Source of the DNA: Alphaproteobacteria bacterium
GTDB taxonomy: Bacteria > Pseudomonadota > Alphaproteobacteria > Micropepsales > Micropepsaceae
Length of the DNA stretch: 64,000 nucleotides
Assembly: GCA_024236055.1 (NCBI GenBank)
Contig: JACKLF010000003.1
Location: forward strand, 248,001-312,000
Reading direction: 5' to 3'
The position numbers and the translations under genes are program-made. Shown piece after piece: positions 35,708 through 42,717 of this stretch. How positions within the stretch are numbered: the first letter of the stretch is position 1; every line of letters begins with the position of its first letter. The notes under the pieces were generated by a model, which saw only the letters and a program-made list of their open reading frames with translations, was not told the DNA's origin and ran no database searches.

Positions 35708-37054
35708 ATGGCGAAGCGATATCAACTGGCAATCATCGGTACGGGAACCGCGGCGATGGTGGCCGCGATGCGGGTCCGTGCTGCGGGCTGGAGCGTCGCC
35801 GTTGTGGACTTCCGGCCCTTCGGTGGCACCTGCGCGTTGCGCGGCTGCGACCCCAAGAAGATGATGATCGGTGGTGCCGAGGCAGCAGATCACGCCTGGC
35901 GCATGAAGGATCATGGCGTCGAGGGAGACACGCGTCTCGAATGGCCCGGTCTCCTGGCGTTCAAGCGCGGTTTCACCGATCCGGTTCCCGAAAAGCGCGA
36001 AAAGGCCTTTGCCGAAAACGGCATCGACAGCTTCCACGGTCGAGCCTGTTTCACCGGTCCGAATACGCTGGACATTCAGGGAAACGAGGTGGAGGCCGAC
36101 CACATCCTGATTGCCGCTGGCGCGGAGGCAATTGCGCTCGGCATTCCCGGCGAAGAGCACCTTGCCACCAATGAGAGGTTCCTCGAGTTGGAGACCCTAC
36201 CGCGGCGCATCGTCCTCGTCGGCGGCGGCTATATCGCTTCCGAGTTCTCGCACATCGCTGCCCGGGCCGGTGCGAAGGTCACGATCCTTCAGCACGGCGA
36301 GCGCATGCTCAAACAGTTCGATCCGGACCTCGTCGGCTGGCTGATGGACAAGTTCGGCGAACTGGGGATTGACGTCCGCACCGAAGCGGCGGTGACGGCA
36401 ATCGAGAAATCCAGCTCAGGCTACCGCGTCCATGCAAACGGGCATGACGGCGAAATGATAGTCGAGGCCGACCTCGTCGTTCACGCCGCTGGCCGTGCGC
36501 CTGCTTTGGACGGCATGAACCTGGACGCAGGTGAGGTAAGTCACGAAAAGGGTCGGCTCGTGCTGAACAAGTACTTGCAGAGCGTGTCGAACCCTGCCGT
36601 CTATGCGGCTGGCGATGCCGCCGGAATGGGCCCGCCGTTGACGCCGGTATCGAGTCATGACGCGAAGGCGGTCGCGGCCAACCTTCTTGAGGGAAACAAA
36701 CACACACCGGATTACCGCGGCGTGCCAAGCGTCGCATTCACAATCCCACCGATTGCGGCAGTGGGGCTGACCGAGGCTCAGGCACGAGAGAAGGGGCTGA
36801 ACTTCCGGATGAAGGGCAAGCGCGCCGACGGTTGGTTCACCGCCCGCCAGCAGGCGGAGACGGTCTACGGGTTCAAGGTTCTAGTCGAGGAGTGCAGCGG
36901 CCGTATCCTCGGAGCGCATGTCGTCGGCCCGCACGCCGAAGAGGTGATCAATGTTTTTGCACTAGCAATTCGCCACGGGCTGACGGCCGAGCAGATCAAA
37001 TCGACGATGTTCGCCTATCCCACTGGCGCCTCCGACATCGGCTCCATGCTTTGA
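35708..37054 (+). CDS. MerA/glutathione-reductase-like flavoprotein disulfide reductase
   Basis: A 448-residue FAD/NAD(P)-dependent disulfide reductase 50 nt after merA. It has the FAD motif IIGTGTAAMVAAMRVRAAGW, redox Cys42 and Cys47 in FGGTCALRGCDPKK, NAD motif GGGYIASEFSHIAARAG and AVYAAGDAAGMG. At the C-terminus, where lipoamide and glutathione reductases have catalytic HPT, it has AYPTGASDI, a Tyr like MerA, but no C-terminal Cys pair. It is not a standard MerA. A thiol-redox or mercury-thiol role within the operon is inferred from location; the true substrate is unknown. Confidence 0.8.
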   Translation: MAKRYQLAIIGTGTAAMVAAMRVRAAGWSVAVVDFRPFGGTCALRGCDPKKMMIGGAEAADHAWRMKDHGVEGDTRLEWPGLLAFKRGFTDPVPEKREKAFAENGIDSFHGRACFTGPNTLDIQGNEVEADHILIAAGAEAIALGIPGEEHLATNERFLELETLPRRIVLVGGGYIASEFSHIAARAGAKVTILQHGERMLKQFDPDLVGWLMDKFGELGIDVRTEAAVTAIEKSSSGYRVHANGHDGEMIVEADLVVHAAGRAPALDGMNLDAGEVSHEKGRLVLNKYLQSVSNPAVYAAGDAAGMGPPLTPVSSHDAKAVAANLLEGNKHTPDYRGVPSVAFTIPPIAAVGLTEAQAREKGLNFRMKGKRADGWFTARQQAETVYGFKVLVEECSGRILGAHVVGPHAEEVINVFALAIRHGLTAEQIKSTMFAYPTGASDIGSML

Positions 37055-37440
37055 GACTTCCGGGATTGCGCATACTATCGCTGGCATTGCCGTATCTAGG
37101 TAGCAGATGAAGTCGGGTCGAACGGCTAGGATTCGGACATGAGACGCGGATTTTACCGCCTTCTGAAGCTGTCTGGTGTCACGCTGTGTGGCGTAGCACT
37201 TTGGGTTTGCGCTAAATATCATGTTCTTACTTAATCATTGGATATCCCCCTTGCTGCCTATCGGCATCATGAAAGATGCCCTGCGAGTCCGTGCGGTCCT
37301 ACAGTCAGCCTTTGTGTTTGACCTTCTCCCCCGTGTGTCTCGTTGACAGGGAGTTGCGCCCATAGGCAGCAGCAGATCTGCGCGGGGTTCGTGGTTTTGC
37401 TCGGAAACGAGAAGTTACGTGTTAGCCACTCCAACGCAGC
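37055..37440. other. Intergenic region before the MerR-HMA cassette
   Basis: About 385 nt with no family-recognisable gene. It contains one possible short membrane peptide frame (37139-37234) listed separately. No transposase remnant or terminator hairpin was identified. Confidence 0.5.
37139..37234 (+). CDS. Possible 31-residue single-span peptide
   Basis: ATG 37139 has AGGA about 8 nt upstream and encodes MRRGFYRLLKLSGVT followed by a hydrophobic stretch with two Cys (LCGVALWVCAKYH). The basic start and single hydrophobic helix are plausible for a small membrane protein, but there is no other support. Confidence 0.22.
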   Translation: MRRGFYRLLKLSGVTLCGVALWVCAKYHVLT

Positions 37441-37465
37441 TTGACTCCGTACTATGGTACGGAGT
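37441..37465 (+). promoter_or_regulatory. Tn501-like MerR operator/promoter of the MerR-HMA cassette
   Basis: TTGACT (37441-37446) as -35 overlaps a perfect dyad with 9-bp arms ACTCCGTAC (37444-37452) and GTACGGAGT (37457-37465) around TATG. The half-sites are those of the classical mer operator (TTGACTCCGTAC). At 19-20 nt the -10 would be GCAGGC or CAGGCT, a weak match, so transcription should depend strongly on the regulator. The gene starts 25 nt downstream. Confidence 0.8.
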
Positions 37466-37489
37466 GCAGGCTTCTACTGTGGAGAAGAG

Positions 37490-38158
37490 ATGATTTCCAA
37501 CACGATTAGCCGGGCGGCCAAAACGGCCCATGTCACTGTTGAAACTATCCGCTTTTATGAAAGACGAGGGTTGATCGCGCAACCGCGAAAACCACTCGGT
37601 GGAGGGGCTCGTGAATACGACGATGACACAATCGCGCGCATCCGGTTTGTACGCCAGGCGCAAGAAATTGGCTTCTCGCTTACCGAGATTGCCGAGCTTC
37701 TTTCGTTGCGGGCCGATCCAAGCGCTGATTGTGGTGATGTTCGCAGCCGGGCGATTGGGAAGCGTGATGAGGTTCAGGAAAAACTCAACAGATTGTTTCA
37801 TATGCGCGCCGCACTCGATGAATTGATTGAAAGCTGTCCGTCTGCCGGAGGTGTCAAAGCATGCACGATCATCGAGGCGATGGAGCGCGGTGCTAAAACC
37901 ATGGCACCAGTATTGACCGCACCACGACAAGGAAACCAGGAAATAAAGACCACAATACTGAATATTGACGGTATGCATTGCGACGGTTGTGCGGGCACCG
38001 TCGAAGCACTTTTGGGGCGCGTACCCGGCGTACGCAAAGCGAATGTTTCATTCAAAGATCGCAATGCCAGGGTGTTACACGACCCACAGGCGGCATCGGA
38101 AACCGATCTTGCTGCCGCAATTAAGAAGGGTGGTTTTACGGCGCAGGTCAAGCCGTGA
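37490..38158 (+). CDS. MerR-family mercury-type regulator fused to an HMA domain
   Basis: A 222-residue protein from ATG 37490 (GGAGAAGAG upstream). Residues 1-135 are a MerR regulator: helix-turn-helix AAKTAHVTVETIRFYERRG, and Cys81, Cys116 and Cys125 at the same spacing (35 and 9) as Tn501 MerR. After a linker, residues ~153-218 are a MerP/HMA fold with GMHCDGCAGTVEAL (Cys164, Cys167). The fusion suggests a sensor that also captures or hands over metal. It is the first gene of its own operon, not divergent from it, and the next gene overlaps its stop (GTGA). Hg(II) is the likeliest ligand from cysteine spacing and operator; this is inference. Confidence 0.88.
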   Translation: MISNTISRAAKTAHVTVETIRFYERRGLIAQPRKPLGGGAREYDDDTIARIRFVRQAQEIGFSLTEIAELLSLRADPSADCGDVRSRAIGKRDEVQEKLNRLFHMRAALDELIESCPSAGGVKACTIIEAMERGAKTMAPVLTAPRQGNQEIKTTILNIDGMHCDGCAGTVEALLGRVPGVRKANVSFKDRNARVLHDPQAASETDLAAAIKKGGFTAQVKP

Positions 38159-38835
38159 TTCAATCTGGCTTTATCGGGCTTGTTGCGATCCCGGCTGGGC
38201 TTGGCCTACTCGGATTCGTAGAACCATGCTCGATTGGTTCAAGTCTTGTTTTTGTCAAATATCTTGAAAACAAGAGCGCAGCCGCAAAAATTCTGGAAAC
38301 ATCACTCTTTGCAATCACACGGGCCGTGTTTGTGGGCGTACTTGGCGCGCTTGCTGCTTTGATCGGCACATTGTTCCTCGATCTGCAACGTAGTGCATGG
38401 CTTGTTCTTGGCATTTTTTATGTTGCACTCGGTATTCTGCTTGTGAGCGGGTATGCCGGAAAGTTGATGATTACACTTGGCCCCGGTCTAAAACATCTTG
38501 GCGGCATGCGTGGCTCGTTCGGCCTGGGTGTTCTGTTCGGTTTCAACATTCCGGCCTGTGCGGCCCCATTATTGATTGCGCTGCTGGCGGGCGCCGCCGC
38601 AGGCGGCACGGCAACAATCTTCAACGGCTTCGTGGCGCTGGCTGTGTTCGGTCTTTTTCTCTCTCTTCCGCTTGTTGCCATTGTGCTGATTCCGGCGATG
38701 CGCGGCGTTCTGGATCGTCTTGCCGCGCTTTCCGGCCGTTATCCGGTTGTTGCCGGTCTGGTGCTGGTGGCGCTGGGCATGTGGTCGGTCTGGTTCGGGC
38801 TGTTCGCAAAAATCACTGTGCCGCCGGTAATATGA
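38155..38835 (+). CDS. CcdA/DsbD-like membrane protein
   Basis: A 226-residue protein with six TM helices, starting at GTG 38155 inside the previous stop. It has the CcdA/DsbD transmembrane-domain pattern: FVEPCSIGSS in the first helix (Cys25) and FGFNIPACAAP in the fourth (Cys135). In CcdA and DsbD these two cysteines form the pair that carries reducing power or a metal-like thiol load across the membrane. Between a MerR-HMA gene and a P-ATPase gene it may move metal or electrons. It is too short for DsbD and no cytochrome-c maturation genes are nearby. Function unknown. Confidence 0.78.
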   Translation: MIQSGFIGLVAIPAGLGLLGFVEPCSIGSSLVFVKYLENKSAAAKILETSLFAITRAVFVGVLGALAALIGTLFLDLQRSAWLVLGIFYVALGILLVSGYAGKLMITLGPGLKHLGGMRGSFGLGVLFGFNIPACAAPLLIALLAGAAAGGTATIFNGFVALAVFGLFLSLPLVAIVLIPAMRGVLDRLAALSGRYPVVAGLVLVALGMWSVWFGLFAKITVPPVI

Positions 38836-38884
38836 ATAGGGTGCATATTGCTAATGTAACCACAGCCAATGACAAATTTGCCTT

Positions 38885-41302
38885 ATGGGCGAAGAGCCGT
38901 CCGAACGTCCGGGCAGAGCGCGTATCCGCGCGCGCATTGGCGGCCTGCATTGTTCGCTGTGTACGGGCACCATTGAAAAGGCTCTGGCCAGGCAAGCTGG
39001 CGTCGATAAGGTTTCCGTCAGCCTGACGCACGAACAGGCGCTGGTCGAATATGATCCGCAGATCGCCAAACCGCAGGCACTGCTGCAAATTTTGCACGAC
39101 ATCGGTTACACGATTCACGATCCCAACAAGCTTCGCCCGTTCGAAGAGGAAGAGCGTGAGCTTGTCCGGGAAGGGCGAAGATTTCTGGTGGCAACCACGT
39201 TCAGCCTGCTGGCGATTGCGCTTATCTCAGCGCCTGCCGGTCTGTGGTCCCTCATCCTGCCTGCCATTGCGACCGTCAGTCTCGTTGCTTTCGTATTTCT
39301 TGTCTTGAGAGAACGCGGTCTATGGCAGGCGATTGCCGGTGCGGCTGGTCTTGGCGCGCTGACACTGGCTTTTCTGATACTCAAAGGGCAGGGTACGCTC
39401 GCTGGCATTACGCCCTGGCTGGTTGGCGCTCTTGCACTAGTTCTGGTCTTTGGCGTTGCCCGTCACATTCTTGTTATGGCGGTGCAGGCGTTGCGGCGCG
39501 GTATCCTGAACCAGCATGTTCTGCTCGAGACAGGTGCGTTCGCAGGCCTTGCTGGTGGTGTGATTGGTCTGGTGCGAGACGTTCCCGGCTATCCGACCGC
39601 GCCCTTCTTCGCGGTCGCCGTGATGGTTGTGACCTATCACATTTTTTCCGAATGGCTATCGCTCATCGTCAAGACGCGTTCGTCGCAGGCTGTCAAACGT
39701 CTGCTCGATCTTCAGCCCGAGACGGCGCGCGTTTTGCGCGATGGCAGAGAGACGGAAGTTCCTGTCGGCGAAGTTCTGGAAGGCGATCTCGTGCGCATTC
39801 GTCCCGGCGAACGGTTGCCGGTCGATGGTGTCGTAACAGAAGGCCGTTCGGTCGTCGATCAGTCGCTGGTTACCGGAGAGCCAATGCCGGTTGAACGTCA
39901 GCCGCAAGACGCGGTCATTGGCGGCACAATTAACGGCCATGGGACGCTGCTGATACGAACCACAGCTATTGGCGCACAAAGCTTTCTGCAGCGTGTTGTT
40001 CGTGAAGTCGAAGATGCCCGTGCGTTGAAGCCCGGCCTGTTGCATCTGGTAGACCGGCTTTTGCGTGTCTACACGCCAACCGTGCTGATCGTCGCGCTGG
40101 CGGCATTTCTGGGTTGGGCATTCCTGCCACAGGTGTTTGGTTATGCTGCGGATTTGCAACGCGCCATCTTTGCGGGTCTTAGCGTTCTTGTCATGGGCTA
40201 TCCTTGCGCGGTTGGCATCTCCGCGCCGCTGTCAATTGTACGCGGTGCAGGCGAGGCGGCGGAAAAAGGCATTTTGATGCGTACCGGCGAGGCGTTTCAG
40301 GGCTACAGGCTGGTAAACCAGATCGCCTTCGACAAGACCGGAACGCTCACCGAAGGCAAACCGCGCATTCAGGAGATTGTGAGTGTCTCTGGCAGCAAGA
40401 ATGAGCTGCTGTCGCTTGCATCGGCGGCTGAATCCGCATCGGAACATCCGCTTGGCGAAGCGATTGTTGAAGCGGCTTTTGACGCCGGGCTCACACCGCC
40501 AGATGTCGAGCGATTTGAGGCCATACCGGGAAGAGGCGTTGCCGCGCGCATCGCTGGTATCGATGTCATCGTTGGAAGCCCGCGGTTTCTAACCGAAAAT
40601 GGCGTTGATATGCGCGACCAGGATGAGCGGACGGGTAAGCTTGAGGAGATTGGCCGCACTGTCATCGCGGTCGCACGCGACGGCCAATTGCTCGGCATGA
40701 TCGCGTTTGGTGATGCGGTGCGCATGGATGCGGCCCAGGCCATCACGGCATTGCGAACATCTGGGGTGCGTACCGTACTTATTACCGGCGACAACCGGCA
40801 AGCAGGCGAACGTGTTGCCCGCGAGTTGGGCATAGACGCTGTTCACGCTGGAGTATTGCCTGGCGAAAAGGCCGATCTCATTCGTGAACTTCAGAAAGAG
40901 GGCCGTACGGCCATGGTTGGTGACGGCATCAATGACGCGCCGGCGTTGATGCAGGCCGATATCGGAATCGCGATGGGTTCGGGCACCGACATTGCGATTG
41001 ATGCCGCTGACATTATCATCCTCAACAGCCGGCTTTTCGCGGTGGTCGAGGCGCGCCGGATAAGCCGTTATAGCTATCGCAAAATGCTGCAGAACGTCTC
41101 GCTGGCTTTTATATTTAACGGCATCGGCGTGCCGCTTGCAGCCACAGGCCTTATCTATCCCGTCTGGGCGATGGTGGCGATGGTTGCCAGTGTGACAGCG
41201 ATCTTCGTCAACTCGCTTTGGGGGCGGCCCGGCCTGTTCTTCAACGCTATCCTCAGCGTTGGTAAGGCCAGCGCGCCGGTACCTCTGTCCACTAAGGCGT
41301 AA
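38885..41302 (+). CDS. HMA-containing P1B-type ATPase with YPC in place of CPC
   Basis: An 805-residue P-type ATPase. One N-terminal HMA domain (GLHCSLCTGTIEKAL, Cys23 and Cys26) precedes a long membrane region with more hydrophobic segments than usual before the actuator (LVTGEPMPV). The transmembrane metal motif is Tyr439-Pro440-Cys441 (VMGYPCAVGISAPLSIV) rather than CPC. The catalytic parts are intact: Asp483 in DKTGT, HP motif (SEHPLGEAI), TGDN and GDGINDAPAL. Loss of one thiol should change metal choice, so neither Cu nor Zn can be assumed. No strong ribosome-binding site precedes ATG 38885. Last gene of the MerR-HMA cassette. Confidence 0.87.
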   Translation: MGEEPSERPGRARIRARIGGLHCSLCTGTIEKALARQAGVDKVSVSLTHEQALVEYDPQIAKPQALLQILHDIGYTIHDPNKLRPFEEEERELVREGRRFLVATTFSLLAIALISAPAGLWSLILPAIATVSLVAFVFLVLRERGLWQAIAGAAGLGALTLAFLILKGQGTLAGITPWLVGALALVLVFGVARHILVMAVQALRRGILNQHVLLETGAFAGLAGGVIGLVRDVPGYPTAPFFAVAVMVVTYHIFSEWLSLIVKTRSSQAVKRLLDLQPETARVLRDGRETEVPVGEVLEGDLVRIRPGERLPVDGVVTEGRSVVDQSLVTGEPMPVERQPQDAVIGGTINGHGTLLIRTTAIGAQSFLQRVVREVEDARALKPGLLHLVDRLLRVYTPTVLIVALAAFLGWAFLPQVFGYAADLQRAIFAGLSVLVMGYPCAVGISAPLSIVRGAGEAAEKGILMRTGEAFQGYRLVNQIAFDKTGTLTEGKPRIQEIVSVSGSKNELLSLASAAESASEHPLGEAIVEAAFDAGLTPPDVERFEAIPGRGVAARIAGIDVIVGSPRFLTENGVDMRDQDERTGKLEEIGRTVIAVARDGQLLGMIAFGDAVRMDAAQAITALRTSGVRTVLITGDNRQAGERVARELGIDAVHAGVLPGEKADLIRELQKEGRTAMVGDGINDAPALMQADIGIAMGSGTDIAIDAADIIILNSRLFAVVEARRISRYSYRKMLQNVSLAFIFNGIGVPLAATGLIYPVWAMVAMVASVTAIFVNSLWGRPGLFFNAILSVGKASAPVPLSTKA

Positions 41303-41435
41303 TGCGGCCATCACGAGGCTTCCAAGAAGCGCGGCATGTGGACTTTCACCGAACGGCCCTGACCTCCCTCAAATACGATAGGGGATCGAAACTAAAACCT
41401 ATCCTCCCTGCGGCATTTTTCTCATTGCGCTAAAA

Positions 41436-41461
41436 CCCAATTGCAAATGTTCGCAATTGGG
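41436..41461. promoter_or_regulatory. Perfect 9-bp inverted repeat upstream of the LysR gene
   Basis: CCCAATTGC (41436-41444) and GCAATTGGG (41453-41461) flank AAATGTTC. It lies 114 nt before the LysR-type gene and lacks a following T-run, so a regulator-binding site is more likely than a terminator. The rest of 41303-41575 shows nothing else. Confidence 0.45.
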
Positions 41462-41575
41462 TCCGGAATAAGCCGTCCGACCGGCTTCGACGCGATTTTA
41501 TGCGTGGTGGCAGTATCTCCTACCATTGTGCAATCTCCTCGGCCGAGTGTTAAACGTTAGAAAAATAGGGCCGAA

Positions 41576-42478
41576 ATGCCCATGAGCACGATTGATTTTG
41601 AAGCACTGCGATATCTGTTGGTGTCCGCAGAGGTCGGCACACTCAGTCGTGCGGCTCACACCCTGGGAATCGAGACTGCTTCTCTCAGCCGAAGACTCCA
41701 CCGAATCGAGGATGAGTTGGGGCTCACGCTATTTGAACGCGGGCACGATGGTATTCGCCTAACTGCGGGAGGCGAAGCGACAATGATTCATGTCCGTCGA
41801 ATTCTTGCGGATTTGAGCGCGCTCAAAGTGATGGGAGAGAGTGCTGGTCTTGGGAGTGTTGGAAAGATTCGACTTGGTGTTCGACTACCATCGGTCGGCG
41901 AGCCGATTCAGGGCCTGTTGAAAGCGTGGCGGGATCAAAATCCCGGAGTCGAATTGCGTGTTTATGAAATGAACGAGCGAGAGATCTTGACGTCGATCGA
42001 GGAACGTCGACTGGATCTCGCATTTATGACGAAGCAAACGCTATGGCCGCGAGCGGTCGCAGTCCCGATCTATCGAGAGCGGTTACTTGCGGCCGTGCCT
42101 AAGGGGCACAGGCTTGCCTGCCGAAAAACCCTCACATGGGAGATGATCCGCGAAGACACGTTTCTTGTTCAGGCTTGGGAGGAAAGTCAGACCGCACGAG
42201 AATATTATGCGTCATTGATGGGTAGCGGGATTCGGTTCGCCATGCACTCGGCAAGCAAACAGTCCGTGCTCGGCCTTGTAGGAGCCGGGTATGGGATAAC
42301 CCTCGTGACGCAGTCCCAGGCCCATGTGCGGATACCGGGCGTCGTATTCCGTCATATCCTTGAGGATAACGCTGAGCTTGAGGTTCATCTCGCATGGGTG
42401 CCGGAGAATGAGGAAGCCACAGTCGGCCGCTTCGTATCATTCATGCGCGAAATGTCGGCCTCAAGGCACCTTCTGTGA
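41576..42478 (+). CDS. LysR-family transcriptional regulator
   Basis: A 300-residue LysR-type regulator. The N-terminal winged helix is typical (LRYLLVSAEVGTLSRAAHTL, then SLSRRLHRIEDELGLTLFER) and the rest is the periplasmic-binding-like effector domain (KIRLGVRLPSVGEPI, RRLDLAFMTK, GLVGAGYGITLV). It stands at the junction between metal cargo and transfer genes and converges on the DUF2274 gene, overlapping it by 18 nt at the 3' ends. LysR genes are common at this place in alphaproteobacterial elements; target and effector are unknown. A second ATG two codons in is equally possible. Confidence 0.88.
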   Translation: MPMSTIDFEALRYLLVSAEVGTLSRAAHTLGIETASLSRRLHRIEDELGLTLFERGHDGIRLTAGGEATMIHVRRILADLSALKVMGESAGLGSVGKIRLGVRLPSVGEPIQGLLKAWRDQNPGVELRVYEMNEREILTSIEERRLDLAFMTKQTLWPRAVAVPIYRERLLAAVPKGHRLACRKTLTWEMIREDTFLVQAWEESQTAREYYASLMGSGIRFAMHSASKQSVLGLVGAGYGITLVTQSQAHVRIPGVVFRHILEDNAELEVHLAWVPENEEATVGRFVSFMREMSASRHLL

Positions 42479-42706
42479 GCCCTGCACAGGCGCCTGCTTA
42501 CGAAACTTCGCAAAGCCGCGGTCCGTCGCCATGAAATGCTCGACCATTGCCGGAATGAGCTTGTCCGGTTTAAGCGGCTCCTGCTTGGTCGCTGTTGCGA
42601 GGGCCTCTGCGTAGGCGAGCAGGTTACGATATATCGGCGCCGCCAGCTTGATGCTGACACGTACCGGCTTGTCCGTTTCGACGGGGCCGAGTTTGAGCTT
42701 GGCCAT
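42461..42706 (-). CDS. DUF2274 protein of the trb operon
   Basis: An 81-residue protein starting MAKLKLGPVETDKPVRVSIK, recognisable as the DUF2274 family regularly found directly after trbI in alphaproteobacterial conjugation operons. It contains a ribbon-helix-helix-like pattern (VSIKLAAPIYRNLLAYAEAL), suggesting DNA binding, but no function is established. It is the last gene of the operon, 11 nt after trbI. Confidence 0.8.
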   Translation of the reverse strand: MAKLKLGPVETDKPVRVSIKLAAPIYRNLLAYAEALATATKQEPLKPDKLIPAMVEHFMATDRGFAKFRKQAPVQGSQKVP

Positions 42707-42717
42707 CTGATCTTCCT

